This document shows, one piece after another, positions 52,085 to 61,715 of a stretch of 64,000 nt of DNA. The stretch comes from UBA7803 sp034522075 (GTDB taxonomy: Bacteria > Pseudomonadota > Gammaproteobacteria > Pseudomonadales > Azotimanducaceae). Location: the NCBI GenBank assembly GCA_034522075.1, contig JAXHLO010000023.1:62001-126000 (forward strand). The letters are read 5' to 3'. The notes below the pieces were generated by a model. It had not been told where the DNA came from and ran no database searches. It saw only the letters and a program-made list of their open reading frames with translations. The translations under genes and the position numbers were made by a program. Each line of letters starts with the position of its first letter. Position 1 is the stretch's first letter.

Positions 52085-54094
52085 ATGCGCATATTTCCCA
52101 CCCGCCACCAGTTCTCGAAGTGGGACGGCTCCCAGCAGACCCCGCTGGACGCCGATGAAATTCTCGGCCAGCTCGCCGACGATCTGATGGAGTACGGCGA
52201 CCTGCGCTGGGCCATGCGCAATATGCTCTCCCGCGGCATGCAGATTCCCCAGGGCGGCACCATGCAGGGCCTGCGGGACATGCTGAAAAAACTGCGCGAG
52301 AAGAAAAAGCGCGAGCTCGAGCGCTACGACCTCGGCAGCATCTTCGAAGGCTTTCGCGAGCGTCTCGACGAAATCGTCGCCATGGAGCGCGAACGCATCG
52401 ACGAATGGCTGAACAAAGCCCAGGATCCGGAAGATTTCTCCGGGGACGTACTGAAGAACATCGCCCGCAACAATGCCGAGCAGCTCGACAATATGCCCGC
52501 GGACCTGGCTGGCCGGATGCGCGAGCTGGAAAAGTACGAATTCATCAATCCCGAAGCCCAGAAGGCCTTTCTGGAACTGCTGAACGAACTGCGTCAGGGC
52601 ATGGCGAATTCGTTCTTCAACAATGTGGAAAACATGGTCAAGAACATGTCCGACGGCGACATCGGTCGCATGAAAGACATGCTCAACGCCCTGAACGATA
52701 TGCTGGTGAAGAAGATCGCCGGCGAAGATCCCGGGTTCGACGAGTTCATGGAAGAGTTCGGCGACATGTTCGGCGACAATCCACCGCAATCGCTGGACGA
52801 ACTGCTCGAACAGATGCGCCAGCAGATGGCGGCTGCGCAGTCGCTGATGAACTCACTGTCCCCCGAGCAGCGCCAGCAGCTTGCAGAGCTCATGGCAGAC
52901 CGTTTCAACGACCCGGGCCTGCAGTCGGAGCTGGCCAAACTCGCCAAGGAAATGGATTTTCTCAATCCCCAGGGCGGACGCTACTCATTCAGTGGCGACG
53001 AGCCCATCGATCTGCAGGGGGCCATGGACCTGATGGGCGACATGCAGGAACTCGATGAGCTGATCTCCCAGGTGCAGGACGCGGAACGCGCCGGTGATCT
53101 CGGTGGCATCGACCGGGATCTGCTGGAAGATCTGCTCGGCGAAGACGCTGCCGAGGATCTGGACAAACTCAACGAGCTTCTGCAGGCGCTGGAAGAGGCC
53201 GGCTACATACGCTCCACCGACGGGAACCGCTGGGAACTTACGCCCAGAGGTTCAAGGATGATCGGACAGAAAGCGCTGGGTGAAATCTACGAGCGCCTGA
53301 AGCGCCAGCATCTCGGCAATCATGCCATTCCCGAGGAAGGCCGCTTCGGCGAACGCATCGAGGACACCAAGCCCTACGAATACGGCGACCCGTTCCATCT
53401 GCACATGCCGAAAACCATCCGCAATGCCCTGGACCGGGAAGGCCCGCACACGCCTGTGCGCCTGCAGGCTGACGATTTCGAGATCTACCGCAGCGAGCAG
53501 ATCACATCAACCGCCACCGCGATGCTGGTCGACCTGTCCTGGTCCATGGCCCTGCGCGGGTCGTTTCAGGCGGCCAAGAAGGTCGCCCTGGCGCTGCACA
53601 ACCTGATCACCTCGCAGTATCCGCGGGACACCTTCTACATCATCGGCTTCGCCGCCTACGCCAAGGAGTTGAAAGCCCACGACCTGCCTTATCTGCAATG
53701 GGACGAATACGTCCTCGGCACCAACATGCAGCATGCCCTGCTGCTGGCGGAGAAGCTGCTGTCCAGGCACAGCGGCGGCAGCAAGCAGATCATCATGATC
53801 TCCGACGGCGAGCCCACGGCCCATCTCGAGGACGGCGAAGCCCAGTTCGCCTATCCCCCCACGCCCGAGACGATCCGCGCCACCTTCCGTGCGGTGAAGC
53901 ACTGCACCAAGCGCGGCATCGCCATCAATACCTTCATGCTCGACGCCAGTCACTATCTGAAGGCATTCATGGACGAGATTGCGCGCATCAACGGCGGCCG
54001 CGTGTTCTACACGTCACCGGAAAAGCTCGGCGAGTACATTCTGGTCGACTACGTGCAGAACAAGCGCAAGCATCTGGCGCGCCGCGCGTCCTGA
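52085..54094 (+). CDS. Long VWA-domain protein (partner of the MoxR-type ATPase)
   Basis: A 669-residue protein. A helical, Asp/Glu/Met-rich region to about 450 contains many DMGEL-like segments, followed by a von Willebrand A domain with the MIDAS motif VDLSWSMALRG near residue 482, the Thr in LGTNMQHAL and the Asp in MISDGEPTAH. No membrane helix or signal is seen, so cytoplasmic. The charged helical part probably contacts the ATPase. The pair is not linked to a clear enzyme, although it lies between two acyl-CoA catabolic sets. Confidence 0.88.
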   Translation: MRIFPTRHQFSKWDGSQQTPLDADEILGQLADDLMEYGDLRWAMRNMLSRGMQIPQGGTMQGLRDMLKKLREKKKRELERYDLGSIFEGFRERLDEIVAMERERIDEWLNKAQDPEDFSGDVLKNIARNNAEQLDNMPADLAGRMRELEKYEFINPEAQKAFLELLNELRQGMANSFFNNVENMVKNMSDGDIGRMKDMLNALNDMLVKKIAGEDPGFDEFMEEFGDMFGDNPPQSLDELLEQMRQQMAAAQSLMNSLSPEQRQQLAELMADRFNDPGLQSELAKLAKEMDFLNPQGGRYSFSGDEPIDLQGAMDLMGDMQELDELISQVQDAERAGDLGGIDRDLLEDLLGEDAAEDLDKLNELLQALEEAGYIRSTDGNRWELTPRGSRMIGQKALGEIYERLKRQHLGNHAIPEEGRFGERIEDTKPYEYGDPFHLHMPKTIRNALDREGPHTPVRLQADDFEIYRSEQITSTATAMLVDLSWSMALRGSFQAAKKVALALHNLITSQYPRDTFYIIGFAAYAKELKAHDLPYLQWDEYVLGTNMQHALLLAEKLLSRHSGGSKQIIMISDGEPTAHLEDGEAQFAYPPTPETIRATFRAVKHCTKRGIAINTFMLDASHYLKAFMDEIARINGGRVFYTSPEKLGEYILVDYVQNKRKHLARRAS

Positions 54095-54140
54095 ATCACC
54101 CGCGGCTATAATGTGCCTTTGCCCTTCGAGACGCCGTGTC

Positions 54141-54899
54141 ATGCCGAGTACCCTCACCATCCCGCAGCAGTTCCGCGGCCCGCCCAACTCCGGCAATGGC
54201 GGCTATGTGGCCGGCGCCGTCGCCGAACGCTTTCCATTCGGGCCGTCAGCCCCAGCCGATGCCGCCGTCCAGGCAACCCTGCGCGCCCCCATTCCCCTGG
54301 ATACGCCCCTGACGCTGACATGCAATGACGAGAACCATCTGCACCTGACGCTGGGCGAACAGCTCATCGTCGAAGCCGAACCCGTACGCCTCGCCCTCGA
54401 TGTTCCCGCCCCGCCGGACTTTGCCGCCGCCCGCGCCGCCCGCGATCAGTCACCGTCGTTACAACCGCGCATGAACTCGCTCATTCCCGGCGGCACAGGC
54501 TTTCACCCGGTCTGCGTGTGTTGCGGCGCCGACGTTGCCGAAGGAGAAGGTCTGCGGGTCTTCGCTGCGCCGGTTCCCGGCTTCCACGGTGTGGCCGCGG
54601 CCTGGCGCCCGCCGGCGGCGCTGGCCGACAGCGGCGGACTGCTGCCCGAACGGCTGGTGTGGACGGCCCTCGACTGCCCAGGACAATTCGCCTACCTGGC
54701 GGAAGGAATCCGCACCGGGCTGCTCGGCCGGATGACGGCGCGGATTCTGCGTCCCGTGCCGGTCGATGCCGATTACGTGGTGATCGGCTGGACTCTGGGG
54801 GTGGAACGGCGCAAGCATTTCGCGGGAACAGCTCTGTTCGACAGCCAGGGGGCCCTTTGTGCCATGGCACAACAGACCTGGATCGGCCGCATGGAATGA
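54141..54899 (+). CDS. Hotdog-like protein, possible thioesterase
   Basis: A 252-residue protein with PPNSGNGGYVAGAVAERFPF at the start, which is the typical substrate helix opening of double-hotdog acyl-CoA thioesterases, and a second half ending AGTALFDSQGALCAMAQQTWI. Two Cys pairs (CVCCG near 125) are unusual and could bind metal. No catalytic residue can be fixed. It ends 5 bp before the convergent acyl-CoA dehydrogenase gene. Confidence 0.65.
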   Translation: MPSTLTIPQQFRGPPNSGNGGYVAGAVAERFPFGPSAPADAAVQATLRAPIPLDTPLTLTCNDENHLHLTLGEQLIVEAEPVRLALDVPAPPDFAAARAARDQSPSLQPRMNSLIPGGTGFHPVCVCCGADVAEGEGLRVFAAPVPGFHGVAAAWRPPAALADSGGLLPERLVWTALDCPGQFAYLAEGIRTGLLGRMTARILRPVPVDADYVVIGWTLGVERRKHFAGTALFDSQGALCAMAQQTWIGRME

Positions 54900-54903
54900 G
54901 TTC

Positions 54904-56070
54904 TCAGTAAGATCGCGGCAGGCCCAGGACGTGTTCAGTGACGTAGTTCAGCACCATCTCCTGGGAAATGGGCGCGATACGCATGAGGCGGGCTTCACGC
55001 CAGTAACGCTCCACGTGATACTCCTTCGCGTAGCCGAACCCGCCGTGGGTCTGCATGGCCTGGTCTGCCGCCTGGAACGCCGCGTCGGCGGCCAGCCACT
55101 TGGCCATGTTGGCTTCGGCGCCGCACGGTTCGCCGGCATCCAGCAGCCAGGCAGCTTTACGCACCATGAGTTCCGCCGCATCCAGGCGCATGCGCGCTTC
55201 CCCCAGGGGAAATGCCACCCCCTGATTGCGGCCGATGGGCCGGTCGAACACCACCCGCTCGTTGGCGTAGTCCACGGCCCGGCGCAGGGCCGCCCGGCCG
55301 ATGCCGACGGCCTCGGCGGCGATGAGAATGCGTTCCGCATTGAGACCATCCAGCAGGTAACGAAAGCCCCTGCCCTCTTCGCCGACCCGGTCGCTGACGT
55401 GAACCGGCAGGTCGTCGTAGACCACCTCACAGGTCGCCACCGCATTGCGCCCCACCTTGTCGATGGGCGAAATGGTCACCTCCGGACGCTGCAGCTCGGC
55501 CAGCAGCAGCGTCATGCCGTCGGTCCGGCGGCTGAGTTCGTCACGCGGCGTGGTACGCACCAGCAGGAGGACCCGCGCTGACTCCATGGCCTTGGTGGTC
55601 CACACCTTACGTCCGCGCACCAGGTAGTGGTCGCCGTCGCGGCGTGCGAACGTGCTGATGGCCGTGGTGTCGGTACCGGCATCCGGCTCCGTCACCCCAA
55701 AGGCCACGTGCAGCGCTCCGCTTGCCACCTCGGGCAGGTACTTCTGCTTCATCTCCTCGGAACCGTGCCGGACCACCGGATGCATGCCGAACATGGACAG
55801 ATGCAGCGGTGTGGCGCCGTTCATGGCGGCGCCGGAAGCGGCAACCTCTTCCAGCACCAGGCTCGCCTCGGTGATACCGCGCCCGCTGCCGCCATATGCC
55901 TCCGGAATGGCGATGCCGATCCACCCCGCAGCCGCCATGGCGTCGTAGAACTCCCAGGGGAAACGGTGCTCGGCATCGCAGGCAGCCCAGTATTCGTCGG
56001 GATAGCTGGCACACACCCGCTGCACGGCATCGCGGATGAGCTGGTGTTCCTCGGCTGCCTCGAAGTTCAT
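54904..56070 (-). CDS. Acyl-CoA dehydrogenase
   Basis: A 388-residue acyl-CoA dehydrogenase with VTEPDAGTDTTAISTFA, VRGRKVWTTKAM and MQTHGGFGYAKEYHVERYWREARL. The catalytic-loop EGTSE string is replaced by RIAPISQEM, typical for a subset of the family. ATG 56070 has a GAGGA ribosome site; the longer frame to 56574 is antisense to the MaoC gene. Divergent from the MaoC-lyase-crotonase operon, 126 bp apart. Confidence 0.9.
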   Translation of the reverse strand: MNFEAAEEHQLIRDAVQRVCASYPDEYWAACDAEHRFPWEFYDAMAAAGWIGIAIPEAYGGSGRGITEASLVLEEVAASGAAMNGATPLHLSMFGMHPVVRHGSEEMKQKYLPEVASGALHVAFGVTEPDAGTDTTAISTFARRDGDHYLVRGRKVWTTKAMESARVLLLVRTTPRDELSRRTDGMTLLLAELQRPEVTISPIDKVGRNAVATCEVVYDDLPVHVSDRVGEEGRGFRYLLDGLNAERILIAAEAVGIGRAALRRAVDYANERVVFDRPIGRNQGVAFPLGEARMRLDAAELMVRKAAWLLDAGEPCGAEANMAKWLAADAAFQAADQAMQTHGGFGYAKEYHVERYWREARLMRIAPISQEMVLNYVTEHVLGLPRSY

Positions 56071-56196
56071 GGCGTATCCTCGCTGGATGACTGCTCGGTG
56101 ACTGATTGTCTCCCGCCCCGGCCGCGCGGATAAAGTCCCATCGGTGACAAACCCACCTGCCACGGGGTACCTTGGCCGCCTGCATTGGAGATCACT

Positions 56197-56649
56197 ATGC
56201 CGGGCAAATATTTCGAGGAACTGGAAGTAGGGGCTACCTTCGAGCATCAACCCGGGCGCACGGTCACAGAGACCGACAATCTGCTGTTCACCGCCCTCAC
56301 TCTCAATCCGCAGCCGCTGCATCTCGACGCGGAGTTTGCCGCGGGCACCCAGCACGGACAGATTCTGGTCAACAGTATTTTCACCCTGGGACTGGTGGTG
56401 GGCCTGTCGGTGGGCGATACCACCCTGGGCACCACCCTGGGCAATCTGGGCTTCGACAAGACCACGTTTCCCAATCCCGTGTTCATCGGCGACACCATTC
56501 GCGTGCAGACCACTGTGGTGGACAAACGGGAGAGTCGCTCGAAGCCCGACCGGGGCGTGGTGACCTTCGAACATCAGGGCATCAATCAGCGCGATGAAGT
56601 GGTCTGCAGCTGCACCCGCGGCGCCATGATGATGCGGCGTCCGGCATGA
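56197..56649 (+). CDS. MaoC-like enoyl-CoA hydratase (second set)
   Basis: A 150-residue MaoC protein with ALTLNPQPLHLDAEFA. The His is present and Asn lies five residues before it, the same change as in the MaoC protein at 46705. PVFIGDTIRVQTTV follows. It is the first gene of a three-gene operon with ATGA overlaps. Ribosome site TTGGAG at 56184-56189. A paralogue of the MaoC genes at 46187 and 46705. Confidence 0.88.
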   Translation: MPGKYFEELEVGATFEHQPGRTVTETDNLLFTALTLNPQPLHLDAEFAAGTQHGQILVNSIFTLGLVVGLSVGDTTLGTTLGNLGFDKTTFPNPVFIGDTIRVQTTVVDKRESRSKPDRGVVTFEHQGINQRDEVVCSCTRGAMMMRRPA

Positions 56650-57572
56650 CCGGGGTTCCCGACCGCCGCAGCCCGGGTACTGAACGTCTACGCCGCAGCC
56701 TGCATTTCGTGCCCGGTGCCAGCGAAAAGATGCTGCACAAGTCGCTGGCCACGGCCGCCGACGGCCTGGTGCTCGATCTGGAGGACGCCGTCACACCGCA
56801 GAACAAGAGCGCGGCCCGGCAGACGGTGGCCGCCTGGCTGCGGGACGTGGACTTCCGCGGCAAGGAACGCACCGTGCGTATGAATGCGCTGGATACGCCC
56901 TGGGGACTGGACGATATTGCTGCCGTCATGGCCCATCCGCCGGACGCCTTCGTGGTGCCGAAGGTATCCAATCTGGCGCAACTCGAACGCATCGACGCCG
57001 AAATCGGCCGTCTGGAAGCAGCCTACGGCCATCCAGCGGGGTCCGTGGGTCTGATCCTCGTGGCGACGGAAACGCCCCTGGGCGTGCTCAATCTGGCCAC
57101 ATTTCCGCAATGTCTGCGGGTCATCGCCATGAACTGGGGTGCCGAAGATCTGTCCGCCACCCTGGGCGCAGCGCGCAATCGCCGGCCCGACGGCAGCTAT
57201 CTCGACACCTACCGCTATGCCCGGGTGCAGACTCTGCTGGCCGCCGCCGCTGGCGGCGTGCAGGCTCTGGATGCCGTGCACGTGGACATCCGCGATCTGG
57301 ACGATCTGCAGACCGAATGCCGGGAAGGAGCCTGGATGGGCTTTACCGGTAAAATCACCATCCACCCGGACCAGATCGACATCGTCAATGCTGCCTTCAC
57401 GCCGTCCCCGGAGGAAATTGCCGAGGCCGAGCGCCTGGTGGCGGCCATGGCCGATGCCGAGCGTGACGGTCTCATGGCCATCGCCTTCGAAGGCAGAATG
57501 GTGGACGTGCCGCATTTGAGCCGGGCCCGCCGCATCCTCGATCGGGCCCGCCAGACCGGAGCTGCTTCATGA
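56646..57572 (+). CDS. CitE-like CoA-ester lyase (second set)
   Basis: A 308-residue paralogue of the lyase at 47199: LHFVPGASEKMLHKSLATAADGLVLDLEDAVTPQNK, MNWGAEDLSATLGA and KITIHPDQIDIVNAAFTP. It keeps Glu and Asp metal ligands. Its start overlaps the MaoC stop and its end overlaps the crotonase start by 4 bp each, so hydration and cleavage are again encoded together. Substrate unproven. Confidence 0.9.
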   Translation: MTGVPDRRSPGTERLRRSLHFVPGASEKMLHKSLATAADGLVLDLEDAVTPQNKSAARQTVAAWLRDVDFRGKERTVRMNALDTPWGLDDIAAVMAHPPDAFVVPKVSNLAQLERIDAEIGRLEAAYGHPAGSVGLILVATETPLGVLNLATFPQCLRVIAMNWGAEDLSATLGAARNRRPDGSYLDTYRYARVQTLLAAAAGGVQALDAVHVDIRDLDDLQTECREGAWMGFTGKITIHPDQIDIVNAAFTPSPEEIAEAERLVAAMADAERDGLMAIAFEGRMVDVPHLSRARRILDRARQTGAAS

Positions 57573-58378
57573 CCCAAGCCGTTACCCTGAATACCGGGAA
57601 GATTCTCGCTCACGTAGACGATCACGGCATCGGCTGGCTGATCTTCAACCAGCCGGAACGGCACAACGCGCTGTCGCTGGAAATGTGGCAGGGCGTAGCC
57701 GACGTGCTCGAGCAATATGCTGAGCGTGCCGACGTACGGCTCGCGGTCATGCGCGGCGCCGGCGGCAAAGCCTTTGTGTCCGGCGCCGATATCTCCGAGT
57801 TCGACAGCAAGCGATCCAGCGCCGCTCAGAAGGACGAGTACGGCCGGGTCGCGGGCAAAGCCAACCGCTGGCTGGCCCGGTTCGACAAACCGCTCATTGC
57901 CTTGATCGAGGGCTACTGCATCGGCGGCGGACTGGCCACAGCGCTGGCCGCGGACATCCGCTTCGCCACACCGGATTCCCGGTTCGGCATTCCTGCTGCG
58001 CGGCTGGGCCTGGGCTACGAGTACGACGGCCTGGCCAAGCTGGCCCGTATCGTCGGGCCGTCACGGGCGCGCGACATCATGTTCACGGCGCGCTTCATGG
58101 AAGCGTCCGAAGCCAGAGACATGGGGCTGGTGAACTTCGTGGTGGAACGCGAGCGCATCGAGCAGGAAGTGATCGACTACGCCAGCCGCATCGCGGCCAA
58201 TGCCCCGCTCACCGTTCAGGCCGCAAAGGCTGCGTTGAATGCCTGGGAACGGGGCGGACGGGAAGAGGACCTGGAACAGGTCCATGCCATGGTCAATGCC
58301 TGCTTCGACAGCGAAGACTACGCCGAAGGCCGCCGCGCTTTCGCCGCCAAGCGGCCGCCGGCGTTCAAGGGTCGTTAG
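57569..58378 (+). CDS. Enoyl-CoA hydratase/isomerase (crotonase)
   Basis: A 269-residue crotonase with the oxyanion-hole motif GGKAFVSGADISEF near residue 66, the second EGYCIGGGLATALAADIRF near 112, and RLGLGYEYDGLAKLARIVGP. Last gene of the second set. It could isomerise or hydrate the product of the upstream acyl-CoA dehydrogenase. Its end is 9 bp before a small convergent gene. Confidence 0.9.
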   Translation: MTQAVTLNTGKILAHVDDHGIGWLIFNQPERHNALSLEMWQGVADVLEQYAERADVRLAVMRGAGGKAFVSGADISEFDSKRSSAAQKDEYGRVAGKANRWLARFDKPLIALIEGYCIGGGLATALAADIRFATPDSRFGIPAARLGLGYEYDGLAKLARIVGPSRARDIMFTARFMEASEARDMGLVNFVVERERIEQEVIDYASRIAANAPLTVQAAKAALNAWERGGREEDLEQVHAMVNACFDSEDYAEGRRAFAAKRPPAFKGR

Positions 58379-58387
58379 CGTGGTGCC

Positions 58388-58696
58388 TCAGGCGGTTTTG
58401 CCCAAAGCCCGCCGTCCCTCCTGGGTGACATAGTTGGTGAAGGCCGGGTCATTCACGTAGTCCAACTCGCCGTCGGACCCCATGACAAAGTCGCGAATGG
58501 CGCGCTGAGTGTGTTCCTCGGCAGTGTCGCGCAACAGGGCCATCAATCGGCCGGCATCGACTTCAGCCTCGAAGCGGGTGCGATAAGGACCAACCGCGGT
58601 TCCTTCCCGCGTGTGAAAGTACCAGTGTTCATTGCTGCGGAAGAACCGGTCCGATCGGAACCAAGTTCTGGGCCGCTCGTATTTTCGATTGCTCAT
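58388..58696 (-). CDS. Small uncharacterised protein (DUF6316-like)
   Basis: A 102-residue protein starting MSNRKYERPRTWFRSDRF, with a Trp/Tyr-rich segment NEHWYFHTREGTAVGPYRTRFEAEVDA and an acidic C-terminus. Ribosome site AGGAG precedes the ATG at 58696. The composition resembles DUF6316-type small proteins of Gammaproteobacteria, but this is not firm. Confidence 0.65.
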   Translation of the reverse strand: MSNRKYERPRTWFRSDRFFRSNEHWYFHTREGTAVGPYRTRFEAEVDAGRLMALLRDTAEEHTQRAIRDFVMGSDGELDYVNDPAFTNYVTQEGRRALGKTA

Positions 58697-58869
58697 GGCG
58701 CGGCTCTCCTGATTGCTTGACGCAATAGTGGCGAATGCCGCCGCCGGGGTCTGTGCGCGCCATGTACCCCGTTGGTAGGGGCTTGTAAACCACTCTTTAG
58801 ACCTGCGACAAAGAGGTCGCAAAGCCGTTATGATGCCCGGGCCTAGTACTGCACAGACAAGGAACTGGC

Positions 58870-59463
58870 ATGACTTCGAGAACAATTACCCTGCTCGCCG
58901 CTACCTTGCTCATCATCGGCTGTTCCAGCGCCACCGCACCGCCGCCGGACATGCAGACTGTCCCGGAATTTCTCGACGAGTACCGCATCGGTATCGGCGA
59001 CGGCCTGGATATTCGTGTGTGGCGAAACGAGGACCTGAGTGTGACCGTACCGGTACGTCCGGATGGGAAAATATCCGTGCCCCTGGCTGGCGATCTGATG
59101 GTGGGCGGCAGCACCCCCGAAGAAGTCGCGGCCATGATTACTGAGCGACTGTCTACCTACATTCGCGATCCCAACGTTACCGTCATCGTCACCGAGCCCG
59201 GCCTGCGCTACCGGGTGCGGGTTACCGGTGCCGTGGAGGAAGCTGTTACCATCCCTTACAGTCAGGGCATGACGGTCCTCGACGTGGTCCTTGAAGCCGG
59301 CGGCCCCAACGAGTACGCCAATGCGAGCCGGACCATGCTCTATCGGGCAAACGGTGATTCATTACCCATTGCCCTGGACCGGATCCTCAACCGGGGGGAC
59401 ATGTCCACCAACTATCAGGTCGGCCCCGGCGACACGGTGACCGTTCCGGAACGGGCGTTCTAA
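58870..59463 (+). CDS. Polysaccharide export lipoprotein, XrtA/PEP-CTERM type (Wza-like)
   Basis: A 197-residue outer-membrane export protein. The lipobox LLIIGC (Cys18) is followed by the PES domain (YRIGIGDGLDIRVWRNEDLSVTVPVRPDGKISVPLAGDLMV) and a SLBB-like region (RVTGAVEEAVTIPYSQGMTVLDVVLEAGG), ending VGPGDTVTVPERAF. This short form fits the PEP-CTERM-linked exopolysaccharide export family. The usual chain-length determinant, sugar transferases and XrtA are not in the window. It is followed by a beta-barrel gene as in such clusters. Confidence 0.9.
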   Translation: MTSRTITLLAATLLIIGCSSATAPPPDMQTVPEFLDEYRIGIGDGLDIRVWRNEDLSVTVPVRPDGKISVPLAGDLMVGGSTPEEVAAMITERLSTYIRDPNVTVIVTEPGLRYRVRVTGAVEEAVTIPYSQGMTVLDVVLEAGGPNEYANASRTMLYRANGDSLPIALDRILNRGDMSTNYQVGPGDTVTVPERAF

Positions 59464-59466
59464 GCC

Positions 59467-60812
59467 ATGTCCGCAACTACAGATCCCGCACAGCGCGACA
59501 GTACCTGGATCGCGCACCGGCCTGGTACTGAGCGCGCTGCCGTCAGAGCAGCCCTGGCCACCACGCTGTTCCTTTCCGGCAACGCCGCGGCCCTCGATGC
59601 CACCGTCGACCTCAGCCACAGCAGTGAATACACCAGCAACACGACACTGGTGGAGGAGGACGAGATCGGCGAGTGGATCCACAGCCCCGCCATCGGTATC
59701 GGCCTGAACCAGTCCGGCGCGGTATTCGAGGTGGATGGGGAGTATCAGATCGAACGGCGCATCTATGAACGGGACCTCTTTGACGACGAAACGGCGGCCC
59801 GCGGCGCTGCTGAGGCCATCTGGCACGCACTGCCGGAGCGACTGGATTTCACGGTGCGCAACACTCGAACGGAGTCCACCATTCGTGCCCGCGACCCGAA
59901 TACCGAAGCCAACCGACAGACCGTTTCGGTAACGGAGGCGGGTCCGACGCTGCGGCTGCGGCCGCAGACCAACGCGGAGTTCCAACTGGAATACCTGTAC
60001 TCCGATGTCCGGGTGGACGAAACCGATACCGACAGCGAACGCCACACCGGTACGGCCCGCTACATCGTCAGCCTATCCAGCCTGCGCACCCTGACATTCG
60101 AGGCAACCAATACAGACGTGGACTTCGACAATCCACTGGCGCCCGACCTCGATACCTGGATCGGCTCGGCCACGTTCGCTCACGAGGGCGGCAACGTCGT
60201 GTATTCGCTCATGGGAGGTTACAACCGCACTGAACGCTCGGCCGCGAAGACGTGGACGGCGCGATATTCGCAGCCAGTCTCGAATGGCTGGCCTCGGCGG
60301 ACACGTCGCTCGAGTTCGAAGGCTCGCGGGCGATTCGTGACTCATCGAGCACGCTGCTCACCGGTGGCGGCGGGTTCGGTGACGAGATCGATGAAGACAC
60401 CGATCTGAACGAGGTGTTTACGGAGACCCGTGGTCAGGTAAGCCTGAATCATCGCATCGGTCCCAACGAGTTTACGCTTTCGGCCGCGGGCAGCGAAGAA
60501 GACTACGAGGACGCCTTGCGCGACAGCGAGCGCGTCAGTCTACGGCTGGAGGCACGGCGCAACATCAATCCGCTCACCACGCTGACCGCCTTCGCCGAAG
60601 CGGGCACCCGCAAGTTCGTCGACGAGGGAGAGGAATTCGACGAGATCACCGCCGCCATCGAGCTTTCGCGCCAGATGACACGGCGCTTCCAGATCACCCT
60701 GTCCGGCCTGTACGACGAGCGGCAATCCGATGATCCGCTGGCCCGCAGTTACGACGAATGGGTTGGCCGGCTGACGCTGACCTACAGACTCGTAGGCCCT
60801 GCCACTCCCTGA
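59467..60812 (+). pseudogene. PEP-CTERM-associated outer-membrane beta-barrel protein, frameshifted
   Basis: A signal peptide at about 24-41 is followed by alternating beta strands with aromatic girdles (FTVRNTRTESTIRAR, FQLEYLYSDVRVDETDTD). At about 60235-60250 homology leaves the first frame (GGYNRTE) and continues in the next as LGREDVDGAIFAASLEW and on to 60812 (RRFQITLSGLYDERQSDD). Joined it would be about 445 residues, the size of the TIGR03016 family. One inserted or lost base explains the break. Confidence 0.78.
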
Positions 60813-60828
60813 GGTTTTCCTCAGAGCC

Positions 60829-61516
60829 TCAGTCGACGCTTCTGACGATCTCGTTGGAATAGGCGCTTTCGTTGCCATCGGCATCAAACGCCGTCATGGC
60901 AATGTAGTACTCGCCGGAGGCCAGCTCCATATCCCACTGGGTAACCGCTGCATCTTCGACGACGACCGCATCGTCATAGGAGCGGCTGAAGCTGCCGTAG
61001 TAGATCCGGTAGCCTGACAGGTCATCCAACGGACTGCCGTCTTCATTCTCGGCCGGCGGCTGCCAGGCAAGATTTACAGAACCAACGACCGCCACCGACA
61101 GCATCGCCACGCTGCTGCCGCCACTGCCTTCGCAGGTAAGCGTGAACGTGGTACCAGAATTGAGCGGACCCACCGTCGCGCTGCCCTGGACGGCACGCGA
61201 CCCGGACCAACCGCCGCTGGCCTGGCAGGAGGAAGCCCCCTCGCTTGTCCAGGACAGAGTCGTGGAGCCGCCGGCATCTACGGTGTCGTCACTGGCGCTG
61301 AACTGCGACCGGAGGGCGGCTCACCAGGTTCGCCGCTGTCATCACCATCAGCCGGGTCGTCGGCCGGATCGTCAGCGGGGGGATGCGGCCCAGTTCCACG
61401 GGGCTTGGAGAATCCGCGTCTGGGCCGGCGCTGCTCGAGCTGCCGGAGCACCCGGCCGCCACGGCCAGCATCAGATCCAGACGACCAGCAATCTGCTCCA
61501 GGACGCCGAGCCCATG
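60829..61516 (-). pseudogene. FN3/Ig-like domain lipoprotein, copy B, with several frameshifts
   Basis: The C-terminal part (60829-61305) is clear: an Ig-like domain with WSGSRAVQGSATVGPL and a fibronectin-type III domain (AWQPPAENEDGSPLDDLSGYRIYYG ... ASGEYYIAMTAFDADGNESAYSNE). Upstream the homology passes through three frames: a Pro/Asp linker, an AAGCSGSSSS lipobox region, and MGSASWSRLL as signal start at 61516. Single-base changes near 61305, 61400 and 61478 account for this. Mirrors copy A next to it. Confidence 0.65.
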
Positions 61517-61715
61517 CGCTCCACTCCGTCGGTTGCGGGTTGCAATCGCAACCCTTCGCCACGGAAGTCTAGCGCGGGCACGAGCTTTCAAGCCCGTGAG
61601 GCGCTTGGCAGACGGCACGCCGCACGACTGTAAGGATTTTGCGGTTATCTCGCACAGCCTGTGATGCAGCGCACGCCGGAATCGCGCCGTGCCAGCGCCA
61701 CGTCGACAATCGCCC

